DNA from: Psychroserpens mesophilus
GTDB lineage: Bacteria; Bacteroidota; Bacteroidia; Flavobacteriales; Flavobacteriaceae
Direction of reading: 5' to 3'
DNA: 64,000 nucleotides
Assembly: GCF_000826645.1 (NCBI RefSeq)
Contig: NZ_JXJP01000002.1
Span: 280,863-344,862, forward strand
This document shows, in pieces, positions 1 through 8,632 of the stretch. The position numbers and the translations under genes are program-made. Positions within the stretch are counted from its first letter, which is position 1. Every line of letters starts with the position of its first letter. The notes beneath the pieces are model-generated. The model had not been told where the DNA came from. It saw nothing but the letters and a program-made list of their open reading frames with translations, and ran no database searches.

Positions 1-79
1 AGGTCGTGCTCACAGAATTAGAAAAAGATCTAATCACGTTACAGTTGTGATTGGAGCAAAAAATAACATACAAGCTTAA
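1..79 (+). CDS. rplV: 50S ribosomal protein L22 (3' end only)
   Basis: Partial gene: reading from base 2 gives about 25 C-terminal residues, beginning [12 protein letters not shown] and ending at TAA 77-79. The [11 protein letters not shown]...VVIG stretch is the conserved C-terminal end of L22, which lines the nascent-peptide exit tunnel of the large subunit. It lies 8 bases before rpsC, the usual order of the S10 operon. The start lies outside the window. Confidence 0.93.
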   Translation, partial: GRAHRIRKRSNHVTVVIGAKNNIQA

Positions 80-87
80 ATAGAGAT

Positions 88-810
88 ATGGGACAAAAGA
101 CAAATCCAATCGGAAATCGTTTAGGAATTATCAGAGGATGGGAATCTAACTGGTATGGAGGAAATGACTATGGCGATAAATTAGCTGAAGACGATAAGAT
201 TAGAAAATACGTTCACGCTCGTTTATCAAAAGCAAGTGTGTCACGAGTAATAATTGAGCGTACGCTTAAACTTGTAACCGTTACTATCACTACTGCTAGA
301 CCTGGTATTATTATCGGTAAAGGTGGTCAAGAGGTAGACAAGTTAAAAGAAGAGCTTAAGAAAATTACTGGTAAAGAAGTTCAGTTAAACATCTTTGAAA
401 TTAAAAGACCTGAACTCGATGCGTTTTTAGTAGGATCAAGCGTTGCACGTCAAATAGAGAATCGTATCTCTTACAGACGAGCAATCAAAATGGCAATCGC
501 TGCTGCTATGCGTATGAATGCTGAAGGAATTAAAATCCAGATCAGTGGTCGTTTAAATGGTGCTGAAATGGCACGTAGTGAACACTATAAGGAAGGACGT
601 ATTCCTTTATCAACTTTTAGAGCCGATATTGACTATGCTTTAGTTGAAGCACATACTACTTACGGTAGATTAGGTGTAAAAGTATGGATCATGAAAGGTG
701 AAGTATATGGAAAAAGAGAACTTTCTCCATTAGTTGGCTTGTCTAAGAAGCAAGGTGGCAAGACTGGAGGACGTGGCGGAAACGCTAACAAATCTCGTCG
801 TAGAAAGTAA
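88..810 (+). CDS. rpsC: 30S ribosomal protein S3
   Basis: S3 sits at the mRNA entry side of the small subunit head. The 240-residue product starts [13 protein letters not shown], typical for the family. The KH-type RNA-binding loop GKGG is at about residues 77-80, and the C-terminal S3 domain follows. The last 20 or so residues form a Gly/Arg/Lys-rich tail common in Bacteroidota. It sits between rplV and rplP in the conserved order and is presumably co-transcribed with them. Confidence 0.98.
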   Translation: MGQKTNPIGNRLGIIRGWESNWYGGNDYGDKLAEDDKIRKYVHARLSKASVSRVIIERTLKLVTVTITTARPGIIIGKGGQEVDKLKEELKKITGKEVQLNIFEIKRPELDAFLVGSSVARQIENRISYRRAIKMAIAAAMRMNAEGIKIQISGRLNGAEMARSEHYKEGRIPLSTFRADIDYALVEAHTTYGRLGVKVWIMKGEVYGKRELSPLVGLSKKQGGKTGGRGGNANKSRRRK

Positions 811-829
811 TTTTTAAAGACAAAGAACA

Positions 830-1249
830 ATGTTACAACCGAAAAGAACAAAATTTCGTAAAGTCCAAAAAGGACGTATGAAAGGAAATACCGGAAGAGG
901 ACACCAGCTTTCTTATGGTATGTTTGGTATAAAATCTCTAGACTCAAATTTCTTAACGTCACGTCAAATCGAGGCAGCTCGTATTGCAGCAACACGTTAC
1001 ATGAAAAGAGAAGGTCAATTATGGATTAAAGTATTTCCAGACAAACCAATTACTAAAAAGCCTTTAGAGGTTCGTATGGGTAAAGGAAAAGGTGCTGTTG
1101 AATACTGGGTAGCTGTAGTGAAGCCAGGAAGAATCCTTTTTGAAGTTGGTGGAGTACCAATGGATGTTGCTAAAGAAGCATTACGTTTGGCAGCTCAAAA
1201 GTTACCAGTGAAAACTAAGTTTTTAATAGCTCGGGATTACGAGGCTTAA
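830..1249 (+). CDS. rplP: 50S ribosomal protein L16
   Basis: L16 organises the A-site region of the large subunit. The 139-residue product starts [16 protein letters not shown] and carries the conserved GRGHQLSYG and RMGKGKG motifs. Length and start are standard. It lies 19 bases after rpsC and 12 before rpmC, inside the ribosomal operon. Confidence 0.98.
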   Translation: MLQPKRTKFRKVQKGRMKGNTGRGHQLSYGMFGIKSLDSNFLTSRQIEAARIAATRYMKREGQLWIKVFPDKPITKKPLEVRMGKGKGAVEYWVAVVKPGRILFEVGGVPMDVAKEALRLAAQKLPVKTKFLIARDYEA

Positions 1250-1261
1250 TATAAAGAAATT

Positions 1262-1453
1262 ATGAAGCAAGCAGAAATTACACAGCTATCAGTAACTGAG
1301 TTACAAGAGAAACTTAGCGAGACCAAAAAGAGTTATGCAGACCTTAAAATGGCACATGCAATCTCTCCATTAGAAAATCCAATTCAGTTACGTAACGTTA
1401 GACGTTCAGTAGCAAGAATTGCAACAGAATTAACTAAAAGAGAAATACAATAA
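1262..1453 (+). CDS. rpmC: 50S ribosomal protein L29
   Basis: Small (63-residue) mostly helical protein with the L29 pattern: SVTELQEKL at the N-terminus, then NPIQLRNVRRSVARIATEL. L29 lies near the exit tunnel and contacts the signal recognition particle and trigger factor. Its place between rplP and rpsQ confirms the call. Confidence 0.97.
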   Translation: MKQAEITQLSVTELQEKLSETKKSYADLKMAHAISPLENPIQLRNVRRSVARIATELTKREIQ

Positions 1454-1471
1454 TTGTATTCTGGCTGAAAG

Positions 1472-1729
1472 ATGGAAAAAAGAAACTTAAGAAAAGAACG
1501 TATAGGAGTAGTTACTAGTAACAAAATGATGAAATCAATCGTTGTTGCCGAAGTAAAAAAAGTAAAACATCCTATGTATGGAAAATTCGTTTTGAAAACA
1601 AAGAAATATGTTGCTCATGACGAAACAAATGACTGCAATATTGGAGATACAGTAAAGATCATGGAAACACGACCTTTAAGTAAATCTAAGTGTTGGAGAT
1701 TAGTAGAAATAATTGAAAGAGCTAAATAA
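1472..1729 (+). CDS. rpsQ: 30S ribosomal protein S17
   Basis: An 85-residue OB-fold protein with the S17 signatures [16 protein letters not shown] and the [16 protein letters not shown] end. It is a primary 16S rRNA-binding protein. It is 18 bases after rpmC and 2 bases before rplN, so translational coupling is likely. Confidence 0.97.
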   Translation: MEKRNLRKERIGVVTSNKMMKSIVVAEVKKVKHPMYGKFVLKTKKYVAHDETNDCNIGDTVKIMETRPLSKSKCWRLVEIIERAK

Positions 1730-1731
1730 TT

Positions 1732-2100
1732 ATGGTACAACAAGAATCTAGATTAAAAGTAGCTGATAACACAGGAGCAAAAGAAGTATTAACAATACGT
1801 GTTCTTGGTGGTACAAAAAGAAGATATGCTTCCATAGGAGATAAAATAGTAGTATCTGTTAAGGATGCAACACCTAACGGAAACATTAAGAAAGGTGCAG
1901 TTTCAACTGCAGTAGTGGTTCGTACTAAAAAAGAAGTAAGACGTCCAGATGGATCTTACATTCGTTTTGACGATAATGCTTGTGTGCTTTTAAATCCAAC
2001 AGGAGAAATGAGAGGAACACGTGTATTCGGACCAGTAGCTAGAGAACTTCGTGACAAACAGTTCATGAAAATTGTATCATTAGCACCAGAAGTGCTTTAA
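1732..2100 (+). CDS. rplN: 50S ribosomal protein L14
   Basis: A 122-residue product starting [18 protein letters not shown], the near-invariant L14 N-terminus, and containing the conserved [18 protein letters not shown] block. L14 contributes to intersubunit bridges and is also the binding site of the silencing factor RsfS, whose gene is at 29681-30052. Its stop TAA overlaps the rplX ATG by one base. Confidence 0.98.
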   Translation: MVQQESRLKVADNTGAKEVLTIRVLGGTKRRYASIGDKIVVSVKDATPNGNIKKGAVSTAVVVRTKKEVRRPDGSYIRFDDNACVLLNPTGEMRGTRVFGPVARELRDKQFMKIVSLAPEVL

Positions 2101-2423
2101 TGACTAAAAAAATGACAAAGCTTAAAATTAAATCAGGAGATACAGTTAAAGTAATTGCTGGAGACCATAAAGGTACAGAAGGTAAAGTGCTTAAAGTATT
2201 TGTAGATAAAAACAAAGCCATCGTAGAAGGAGTGAACATGGTTAAGAAACACACGAAACCAAGTGCACAAAATCCTCAAGGTGGAATTGTAGAGAAAGAA
2301 GCACCTATGCATATTTCTAACTTGTCGTTGTTAACTTCAAAAGGAGACGCAACCAGAGTTGGTTTTAAAATGGAAGGTGATAAAAAAGTTAGATTTTCCA
2401 AAAAATCAAATGAAGTAATATAG
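2100..2423 (+). CDS. rplX: 50S ribosomal protein L24
   Basis: A 107-residue product with a KOW motif ([18 protein letters not shown], about residues 13-30). L24 starts large-subunit assembly by binding the 5' end of 23S rRNA. The ATG at 2100 overlaps the rplN stop (TAATG), typical of re-initiation. A second in-frame ATG at 2112 (MTKLKIKSG) matches the usual family N-terminus and is an equally plausible start. Confidence 0.96.
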   Translation: MTKKMTKLKIKSGDTVKVIAGDHKGTEGKVLKVFVDKNKAIVEGVNMVKKHTKPSAQNPQGGIVEKEAPMHISNLSLLTSKGDATRVGFKMEGDKKVRFSKKSNEVI

Positions 2424-2425
2424 TT

Positions 2426-2977
2426 ATGGCTTATATTCCAAGATTAAAACAAGAGTACAAGGACAAAGTAGTTTCTGCTCTTACAGAAGAATTCGGATAT
2501 AAAAATGTAATGCAAGTTCCTAAACTTAAAAAGATAGTAATATCTAAAGGTGTTGGAGCAGCTGTTGCAGATAAGAAATTAATTGATCACGCTGTTGATG
2601 AATTGACAAAAATTTCTGGTCAAAAAGCCGTAGCAACGTTGTCTAAAAAGGATGTTGCATCATTCAAATTACGTAAAGGAATGCCAATTGGTACTCGTGT
2701 AACGTTAAGAGGTGAGCAAATGTATGAGTTTTTAGATCGTTTAGTGACTTCAGCATTACCTCGAGTAAGAGATTTTAGCGGAATCAAAGCTACAGGTTTT
2801 GATGGACGTGGAAACTATAACTTAGGTATCGTTGAACAAATCATCTTCCCAGAAATTGACATTGATAAAATCAATAAAATATCTGGTATGGATATCACAT
2901 TTGTAACATCAGCAGATACAGATAAAGAAGCAAAATCGTTATTAACTGAATTGGGATTACCTTTTCAAAAGAACTAA
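2426..2977 (+). CDS. rplE: 50S ribosomal protein L5
   Basis: A 183-residue product with the L5 pattern [30 protein letters not shown] and [10 protein letters not shown]5 binds 5S rRNA and contacts P-site tRNA. It lies 2 bases after rplX and 3 bases before rpsN. Confidence 0.98.
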   Translation: MAYIPRLKQEYKDKVVSALTEEFGYKNVMQVPKLKKIVISKGVGAAVADKKLIDHAVDELTKISGQKAVATLSKKDVASFKLRKGMPIGTRVTLRGEQMYEFLDRLVTSALPRVRDFSGIKATGFDGRGNYNLGIVEQIIFPEIDIDKINKISGMDITFVTSADTDKEAKSLLTELGLPFQKN

Positions 2978-2980
2978 GAT

Positions 2981-3250
2981 ATGGCTAAAGAATCAATGAA
3001 AGCCCGTGAGGTTAAAAGAGCAAAAACAGTAGCTAAATATGCTGAGAAACGTAAAGCTTTAAAAGAAGCTGGAGATTACGAAGCACTTCAAAAGTTACCA
3101 AAAAATGCTTCTCCTGTTCGTCAACATAATAGATGTAAATTGACAGGAAGACCTAAGGGGTATATGAGAACTTTTGGTATTTCACGTGTTACATTCCGTG
3201 AAATGGCTAACCAAGGTTTGATTCCAGGTGTTAAAAAAGCATCTTGGTAA
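2981..3250 (+). CDS. rpsN: 30S ribosomal protein S14, zinc-free form
   Basis: An 89-residue S14 of the long type. The zinc-binding CxxC pairs of the short form are absent: only one cysteine remains, in [13 protein letters not shown]. The end [21 protein letters not shown] is canonical. S14 is needed for assembly of the small-subunit head. The cysteine-free form does not need zinc (family knowledge). An 86-base structured spacer follows it before rpsH. Confidence 0.97.
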   Translation: MAKESMKAREVKRAKTVAKYAEKRKALKEAGDYEALQKLPKNASPVRQHNRCKLTGRPKGYMRTFGISRVTFREMANQGLIPGVKKASW

Positions 3251-3336
3251 ACACTATCGCTTAGCGATAAACAACGAATTATAAATTGGTCTCAGGTTCG
3301 AGAAATTTCGAAAACCGTTACCGCAAATTAATATAA
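3251..3336 (+). promoter_or_regulatory. Structured spacer rpsN-rpsH with two hairpins
   Basis: This 86-base spacer is long compared with most neighbouring gaps (1-20 bases). Hairpin 1: TATCGC 3255-3260 pairs with GCGATA 3264-3269 around a 3-base loop. Hairpin 2: GGTTCGA 3295-3301 pairs with TCG-AA-AACC 3308-3316, leaving a 2-base bulge. There is no U-run, so these are not classical terminators. A role in translational control or RNA processing in front of rpsH (S8 is an autoregulator in E. coli) is inference. Confidence 0.4.
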
Positions 3337-3735
3337 ATGAATACAGATCCAATTGCTGATTTTTTAACAAGAATCAGAAATGCAGTGAAAGCTAATCACA
3401 GAGTGGTTGAGATTCCTGCATCAAACCTTAAAAAAGAAATGACTAAAATATTATTCGATCAAGGATATATTTTAAGTTATAAGTTCGACGATTCAACTGT
3501 GCAAGGAACAATTAAAATTGCCCTGAAGTACAACAAGGAAACGAAAGAATCGGTAATTAAGAAAATACAAAGAATAAGTACACCAGGTTTACGTAAGTAC
3601 GCTGGCGCTAATGAAATGCCAAGAATCTTAAACGGATTAGGTATTGCTATTGTTTCTACATCTAAAGGTGTAATTACTGGTAAGCAGGCGCAAAGAGAAA
3701 ACGTAGGTGGCGAATTATTGTGTTACGTTTACTAA
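3337..3735 (+). CDS. rpsH: 30S ribosomal protein S8
   Basis: A 132-residue product starting MNTDPIADFLTRIRNAV and ending with the conserved TGKQAQRENVGGELLCYVY. S8 is a primary 16S binder and in E. coli represses the spc operon. It is preceded by a structured spacer and followed 17 bases later by rplF. Confidence 0.98.
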   Translation: MNTDPIADFLTRIRNAVKANHRVVEIPASNLKKEMTKILFDQGYILSYKFDDSTVQGTIKIALKYNKETKESVIKKIQRISTPGLRKYAGANEMPRILNGLGIAIVSTSKGVITGKQAQRENVGGELLCYVY

Positions 3736-3752
3736 TTTAAAGAAGAAAGAAT

Positions 3753-4295
3753 ATGTCAAGAATAGGAAATAATCCAGTTGCAATTCCAGAAGGAGTTACT
3801 GTTGACGTTAAAGATAACGTTGTGACAGTAAAAGGTAAATTAGGTGAATTAACACAACCATATGATACTGTTGAAATTAAAGTTGAAGACGGAAACGTAC
3901 TTGTAACAAGATCATCAGATACAAAAGAACAAAAAGCTAAACACGGTTTATACAGGTCTTTAATGCACAACATGATTGAAGGTGTATCTAAAGGATGGAC
4001 GAAACAATTAGAACTTGTTGGTGTAGGTTATAGAGCATCTAACCAAGGTCAAAAATTAGACTTGGCTCTAGGATTCTCTCATAATATCGTTTTAGATATT
4101 GCTCCAGAAGTTAAAATTGAAACGATTTCAGAAAAAAGTAAAAACCCAATAGTAAAACTAACATCTCACGATAAACAATTAGTTGGTCAAGTTGCTGCAA
4201 AAATACGTGGCTTCAGAAAACCTGAACCTTACAAAGGAAAAGGTATCAAGTTTGTTGGTGAAGAATTAAGAAGAAAAGCAGGTAAATCAGCTTAA
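3753..4295 (+). CDS. rplF: 50S ribosomal protein L6
   Basis: A 180-residue product, [15 protein letters not shown], with the two repeated L6 domains. The C-terminal signature [19 protein letters not shown] binds 23S rRNA near the sarcin-ricin loop. Length and context (rpsH before, rplR after) are standard. Confidence 0.98.
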   Translation: MSRIGNNPVAIPEGVTVDVKDNVVTVKGKLGELTQPYDTVEIKVEDGNVLVTRSSDTKEQKAKHGLYRSLMHNMIEGVSKGWTKQLELVGVGYRASNQGQKLDLALGFSHNIVLDIAPEVKIETISEKSKNPIVKLTSHDKQLVGQVAAKIRGFRKPEPYKGKGIKFVGEELRRKAGKSA

Positions 4296-4305
4296 AAAAT
4301 TAGTT

Positions 4306-4662
4306 ATGGCATTAACAAAGAACGAAAAAAGACTAAGAATAAAAAGCAGAATCCGTAAGGTTGTTTCTGGAACAGAAGCAAGACCACGTTTAGCTGTATA
4401 TAGAAGTAATAAAGAAATTTATGCTCAGGTAGTTGATGATGTTACGGGTAAAACCTTAGCATCTGCATCTTCAAGAGATAAAGATATTGCTTCTGCAAAA
4501 GGAACTAAATCAGAAAAAGCGACCTTAGTAGGTAAAGCTGTTGCTGAACGATCAATAAAAGCTGGTATCAATACCATTTCTTTTGATAGAGGTGGATACC
4601 AATACCACGGAAGAGTAAAATCATTAGCTGAAGGCGCAAGAGAAGGCGGACTTAAATTCTAA
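4306..4662 (+). CDS. rplR: 50S ribosomal protein L18
   Basis: A 118-residue product with [18 protein letters not shown] and a C-terminal [21 protein letters not shown]18 binds 5S rRNA together with L5. The basic N-terminus ([14 protein letters not shown]) is typical. It lies 10 bases after rplF and 6 before rpsE. Confidence 0.98.
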   Translation: MALTKNEKRLRIKSRIRKVVSGTEARPRLAVYRSNKEIYAQVVDDVTGKTLASASSRDKDIASAKGTKSEKATLVGKAVAERSIKAGINTISFDRGGYQYHGRVKSLAEGAREGGLKF

Positions 4663-4668
4663 GACACT

Positions 4669-5193
4669 ATGTATCAAAAATATAAAAACGCAGAATTAGT
4701 AAAACCAAGTGGAATAGATCTAAAAGATCGTTTAGTTGGTGTACAGAGAGTTACCAAAGTAACAAAAGGTGGTAGAGCTTTTGGTTTTTCAGCGATCGTA
4801 GTGGTTGGTGATGAAGCTGGAGTTGTAGGTCACGGTTTAGGAAAATCTAAAGATGTAGCTACTGCAATTGCTAAAGCAGTTGAAGATGCTAAGAAAAACT
4901 TAGTAAGAATTCCTATTATCAAAGGAACCTTACCTCACGAACAAAAAGGTAAATTTGGAGGTGCTAGAGTTAATATTATTCCTGCTGCTCCTGGTACAGG
5001 TGTAATTGCTGGTGGTGCTGTGAGAACAGTATTAGAAGCCGTTGGTGTTCACGATGTATTATCTAAATCTCAAGGATCTTCTAACCCACACAACGTTGTA
5101 AAAGCAACTTTTGATGCTTTATTACAACTAAGAGATGCAAATACGATTGCAAAGGATAGAGGAATATCTCTTGAAAAAGTGTTTAACGGTTAA
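4669..5193 (+). CDS. rpsE: 30S ribosomal protein S5
   Basis: A 174-residue product. The N-terminal double-stranded RNA-binding-like domain contains [18 protein letters not shown] and [10 protein letters not shown]. The C-terminal domain contains [19 protein letters not shown]5 helps maintain decoding fidelity and mRNA unwinding. It starts [15 protein letters not shown], a Bacteroidota-style N-terminus. Confidence 0.98.
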   Translation: MYQKYKNAELVKPSGIDLKDRLVGVQRVTKVTKGGRAFGFSAIVVVGDEAGVVGHGLGKSKDVATAIAKAVEDAKKNLVRIPIIKGTLPHEQKGKFGGARVNIIPAAPGTGVIAGGAVRTVLEAVGVHDVLSKSQGSSNPHNVVKATFDALLQLRDANTIAKDRGISLEKVFNG

Positions 5194-5204
5194 TCAAAAG
5201 GACG

Positions 5205-5387
5205 ATGGGTAAGATAAAAGTAACAAAGGTTAAAAGTGCAATCAATCGTACTAAAAACCAAAAAAGAATATTAGAAGCTCTTGGACTAAGAAAAATTGGT
5301 CAAACAATTGAGCATGATGCTTCACCAAGTATTCTTGGTATGGTAAATAAAGTTTCACATTTAGTTTCTGTTGAAGAAACAAAATAA
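5205..5387 (+). CDS. rpmD: 50S ribosomal protein L30
   Basis: A 60-residue product, MGKIKVTKVKSAINRTKNQK with LEALGLRKIGQ, the conserved L30 pattern. This gene is absent from some bacteria but present here in its normal place between rpsE and rplO. Confidence 0.97.
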   Translation: MGKIKVTKVKSAINRTKNQKRILEALGLRKIGQTIEHDASPSILGMVNKVSHLVSVEETK

Positions 5388-5396
5388 TAATATAGA

Positions 5397-5849
5397 ATGG
5401 ACTTAAGTAATTTAAAACCAGCAGAAGGTTCTACTAAGAATCAAGGTAAAAGAATAGGTCGAGGACAAGGTTCTGGAAAAGGTGGTACTGCAACACGTGG
5501 TCACAAAGGAGCAAAATCTCGTTCTGGGTATTCTAAAAAATTAGGTTTTGAAGGTGGTCAAATGCCACTTCAAAGACGTGTACCAAAATTCGGATTTACA
5601 AATGTTAATCGCGTAGAGTATCAAGGTGTGAACTTAGATAAATTACAAGAATTAGCAGACAATAAGAAAATAAAAGATGCAGTTGATTTTCAAACACTAG
5701 TTGATCTAGGTTTGGCGGGAAAGAACGATTTAGTTAAAATTCTTGGTCGCGGTGAATTAAAATCAAAATTAAAAGTATCTGCTCATAAATTTACTGCTTC
5801 AGCAAAAGCTGCAATTGAAGCCGCAGGAGGAGAAGCTGTAACTTTATAA
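5397..5849 (+). CDS. rplO: 50S ribosomal protein L15
   Basis: A 150-residue product whose N-terminal third is the Gly/Arg-rich extension RIGRGQGSGKGGTATRGHKG, which penetrates 23S rRNA. GFEGGQMPLQRRVPKFGF follows. L15 is a late assembly protein. It lies 13 bases upstream of secY. Confidence 0.98.
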   Translation: MDLSNLKPAEGSTKNQGKRIGRGQGSGKGGTATRGHKGAKSRSGYSKKLGFEGGQMPLQRRVPKFGFTNVNRVEYQGVNLDKLQELADNKKIKDAVDFQTLVDLGLAGKNDLVKILGRGELKSKLKVSAHKFTASAKAAIEAAGGEAVTL

Positions 5850-5862
5850 GACAACTTAGAGT

Positions 5863-7212
5863 ATGAAATTTATAGAAACATTAAAAAATGTTTGGAAAAT
5901 AACCGAACTAAAAGACAGAATCATTCTAACGCTTGGTTTACTTTTAGTGTACCGTTTTGGTGCTCAGGTTGTACTTCCAGGTATTGATGCAAGTCAACTT
6001 AGCAATTTACAAGCTGGTGCTGGAGAAGGTATTCTTGGTTTATTAAACATGTTTACTGGAGGTGCTTTTGCTAATGCTTCTGTATTTGCTTTAGGTATTA
6101 TGCCATACATTTCTGCTTCTATTGTAGTGCAGTTGATGGGAATCGCTATTCCTTATCTTCAAAAATTACAAAAAGAAGGAGCGAGTGGTCAAAAGAAAAT
6201 CACTCAGATTACACGTTGGTTAACCATCGTTATCTGTTTATTTCAGGCACCAGGTTACTTGGCCAGTTTACCAACAGCGTTTGGTATTCCTCAATCGGCA
6301 TTCTTATTAGGTACTGGACCTACATTCTATATTTCTTCAGTTATTATTTTAGTGACTGGATGTATATTTGCAATGTGGTTAGGGGAAAAAATTACAGATA
6401 AAGGTATTGGTAATGGTATTTCATTATTAATTATGGTAGGTATAATTGCAACTCTACCAGCGTCATTTATCCAAAATGCTGCATCTCGTTTGAGTGGTGG
6501 TGGAAATGGTGGATTAATGATGATCTTAATTGAATTGGTAATATGGTTTGTAATCATTATGGCATCTGTAATGTTAGTTATGGCTGTTCGTAAAATTGCA
6601 GTGCAATATGCAAGAAGAACTGCTTCTGGTGGATACGAGAAAAACGTATTTGGTTCAAGACAGTTCTTACCATTAAAATTAAATGCATCTGGTGTAATGC
6701 CAATTATCTTTGCTCAGGCAATTATGTTTGTGCCAAGTTTAATTGGAAAATCAATTGATGGTAGTGATGCTGGTCAGTGGATGATTGCACAATTCTCAGA
6801 TATTTTCGGATTATGGTATAATGTGGTATTTGCATTATTGATTATCATATTCACCTATTTCTATACTGCTATAACTGTTCCAACAAACAAAATGGCAGAT
6901 GATTTAAAACGTAGTGGTGGTTTTATTCCAGGGATTAGACCAGGAACTGAAACTTCAGAATATTTAGACAAAATTATGTCTCAAATTACTTTACCAGGTT
7001 CTATATTCTTGGCATTGATAGCTGTGTTCCCAGCAATTATTGTAAAGCTTATGGACGTTCAAGCTGGTTGGGCTTTATTCTTTGGTGGTACATCACTATT
7101 AATTATGGTTGGAGTTGCAATAGACACAATGCAGCAGGTCAATTCATATTTGTTGAATAAACATTATGATGGCTTGATGAAAACTGGTAAAAATAGAAAA
7201 GCAGTAGCTTAA
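5863..7212 (+). CDS. secY: Protein translocase subunit SecY
   Basis: A 449-residue integral membrane protein with about ten hydrophobic segments, the channel of the Sec translocon. Visible family features are MKFIETLKNVWKITELKDRI at the N-terminus, GIMPYISASIVVQLM in TM2, and the cytoplasmic loop KRSGGFIPGIRPG, which contacts SecA and ribosomes. It lies inside the ribosomal cluster between rplO and infA as in most bacteria. Confidence 0.98.
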   Translation: MKFIETLKNVWKITELKDRIILTLGLLLVYRFGAQVVLPGIDASQLSNLQAGAGEGILGLLNMFTGGAFANASVFALGIMPYISASIVVQLMGIAIPYLQKLQKEGASGQKKITQITRWLTIVICLFQAPGYLASLPTAFGIPQSAFLLGTGPTFYISSVIILVTGCIFAMWLGEKITDKGIGNGISLLIMVGIIATLPASFIQNAASRLSGGGNGGLMMILIELVIWFVIIMASVMLVMAVRKIAVQYARRTASGGYEKNVFGSRQFLPLKLNASGVMPIIFAQAIMFVPSLIGKSIDGSDAGQWMIAQFSDIFGLWYNVVFALLIIIFTYFYTAITVPTNKMADDLKRSGGFIPGIRPGTETSEYLDKIMSQITLPGSIFLALIAVFPAIIVKLMDVQAGWALFFGGTSLLIMVGVAIDTMQQVNSYLLNKHYDGLMKTGKNRKAVA

Positions 7213-7220
7213 TTTAAACT

Positions 7221-7436
7221 ATGGCAAAACAAGCAGCAATAGAACAAGACGGATCAATCATTGAAGCATTATCAAATGCTATGTTTCGTGTTGAACTTGA
7301 AAATGGTCACATTGTGACTGCACATATCTCTGGTAAAATGCGTATGCATTATATTAAATTGTTACCAGGTGATAAAGTAAAATTAGAAATGAGTCCTTAC
7401 GATTTAACTAAGGCTCGCATAACTTATAGATACTAA
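7221..7436 (+). CDS. infA: Translation initiation factor IF-1
   Basis: A 71-residue S1-like OB-fold protein, [20 protein letters not shown], with [20 protein letters not shown] and [24 protein letters not shown]-1 occupies the A site during initiation. It lies 8 bases after secY and 4 before rpmJ. Confidence 0.98.
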   Translation: MAKQAAIEQDGSIIEALSNAMFRVELENGHIVTAHISGKMRMHYIKLLPGDKVKLEMSPYDLTKARITYRY

Positions 7437-7440
7437 TACG

Positions 7441-7557
7441 ATGAAGGTAAGAGCATCAGTTAAAAAAAGAAGCGCAGACTGTAAATTAGTGCGCAGAAAA
7501 GGTAGACTTTACGTCATTAACAAAAAGAATCCTAGATTCAAACAAAGACAAGGGTAA
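7441..7557 (+). CDS. rpmJ: 50S ribosomal protein L36, zinc-free form
   Basis: A 38-codon gene, [20 protein letters not shown]...NPRFKQRQG, standard in length and ends. The usual C-x2-C...C-x4-H zinc ribbon of L36 is missing: only Cys14 remains and the other ligands are replaced. This is the C-minus variant, so the protein cannot bind zinc by the normal ribbon. It lies 4 bases after infA and 2 before rpsM. Confidence 0.96.
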   Translation: MKVRASVKKRSADCKLVRRKGRLYVINKKNPRFKQRQG

Positions 7558-7559
7558 TT

Positions 7560-7934
7560 ATGGCAAGAATTGCAGGTGTAGACATACCAAAAAACAAAAG
7601 AGGAGTAATCTCTTTAACTTATATCTACGGAGTAGGTAGAAGTAGAGCAAAAGAAATTTTAGCAGCTGCTAAAGTAGACGAAAGCATCAAAGTAGATGAT
7701 TGGACAGATGATCAAATTGGAGCAATCCGTGACGCTGTTGGAACATACACTATTGAAGGTGAATTACGTTCTGAAACGCAAATAAACATCAAACGTTTGA
7801 TGGATATTGGATGTTACAGAGGTATTCGTCACAGAGCTGGTTTACCTTTAAGAGGTCAACGTACTAAAAACAACTCTAGAACGAGAAAAGGTAGAAGAAA
7901 AACTGTTGCTAACAAGAAAAAAGCAACCAAATAA
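7560..7934 (+). CDS. rpsM: 30S ribosomal protein S13
   Basis: A 124-residue product, [20 protein letters not shown], with [19 protein letters not shown] and a basic tail. S13 sits at the head of the small subunit and bridges to the 50S. A 99-base structured spacer separates it from rpsK. Confidence 0.98.
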   Translation: MARIAGVDIPKNKRGVISLTYIYGVGRSRAKEILAAAKVDESIKVDDWTDDQIGAIRDAVGTYTIEGELRSETQINIKRLMDIGCYRGIRHRAGLPLRGQRTKNNSRTRKGRRKTVANKKKATK

Positions 7935-8033
7935 TAAATAGTCTTTAGTCTTTAGACGTTGGAAAGAATCTGTTTGAAATTTAACGGTTTAGGATTCTAG
8001 CGACTATTAACTAATACTAAAAGCTAAAAATAT
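7935..8033 (+). promoter_or_regulatory. Structured spacer rpsM-rpsK
   Basis: This 99-base gap has a nested fold. The outer helix is AATAGTC 7937-7943 with GACTATT 8002-8008. The inner helix is AGAATC 7965-7970 with GATTCT 7993-7998. A local GTCT 7941-7944 / AGAC 7954-7957 pairing is an alternative to the outer helix. There is no U-run and no clear promoter. The closing of the whole spacer by a 7-bp helix suggests an RNA element in the polycistronic message, but this is by eye only. Confidence 0.4.
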
Positions 8034-8417
8034 ATGGCAAAGTCAAGTACTAAAAAACGTAAAGTAATAGTAGATGCTATTGGTGAAGCGCACGTTGCGG
8101 CTTCTTTTAACAATATCATTATCTCTTTAACGAACAAAAAAGGTGACGTAATTTCATGGTCATCTGCAGGAAAAATGGGATTCAGAGGTTCTAAAAAGAA
8201 CACACCTTACGCTGCTCAATTAGCTGCAGAAGATGCTGCTGGAGTTGCAAAGGAAGCTGGTCTTAAAAAAGTAAAAGTGTACGTTAAAGGTCCAGGAAAT
8301 GGTAGAGAATCTGCTATCAGATCTATCCATAATGCAGGTATCGAGGTAACAGAAATTATTGATGTTACGCCATTACCACACAATGGATGTCGTCCTCCTA
8401 AACGTAGAAGAGTTTAA
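8034..8417 (+). CDS. rpsK: 30S ribosomal protein S11
   Basis: A 127-residue product with [32 protein letters not shown] and the end [18 protein letters not shown], all S11 hallmarks. S11 lines the platform near the mRNA exit. It is followed by an apparent terminator and a new promoter rather than by direct read-through to rpsD. Confidence 0.98.
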   Translation: MAKSSTKKRKVIVDAIGEAHVAASFNNIIISLTNKKGDVISWSSAGKMGFRGSKKNTPYAAQLAAEDAAGVAKEAGLKKVKVYVKGPGNGRESAIRSIHNAGIEVTEIIDVTPLPHNGCRPPKRRRV

Positions 8418-8481
8418 TCTGAACATACTTCAGATGCTGCATGATTTGTATTGTGCAATCTCAACAAAATTTAAGGTAAAC

Positions 8482-8520
8482 TAATAATCATACATTTATG
8501 TATGTTATTAGTTTATTTTG
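8482..8520 (+). terminator. Hairpin with U-rich tail after rpsK
   Basis: Arms TAATAA(T)CATACAT 8482-8495 and ATGTATGTTATTA 8498-8510 pair over 13 bp with one bulged base and a 2-base loop. They are followed by GTTTATTTTG. Placed between rpsK and rpsD, this could be an intrinsic terminator or attenuator splitting the alpha operon. The stem is AT-rich, so termination may be partial. Confidence 0.5.
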
Positions 8521-8522
8521 CA

Positions 8523-8530
8523 TAAATTTG
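8523..8530 (+). promoter_or_regulatory. Bacteroidota -7 box for rpsD-rpoA-rplQ, with leader
   Basis: TAAATTTG matches the TAnnTTTG -7 consensus of Bacteroidota exactly; no clear TTG -33 element is present because the preceding hairpin occupies that place. A start near 8537 would leave a leader of about 95 bases before the rpsD ATG at 8633. S4 is a known autoregulator in other bacteria, and leader candidates ahead of rpsD in Flavobacteria have, as I recall, been proposed. Whether this leader folds that way is untested. Confidence 0.5.
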
Positions 8531-8632
8531 CAAACTGAAAAATAATAAACAAGTATCAACAGAGAGATCAACGTTTATCGAAGGATAAGATTAAGACCTT
8601 AATTCATAAACACTCTCAAAACAAATTTTAAA

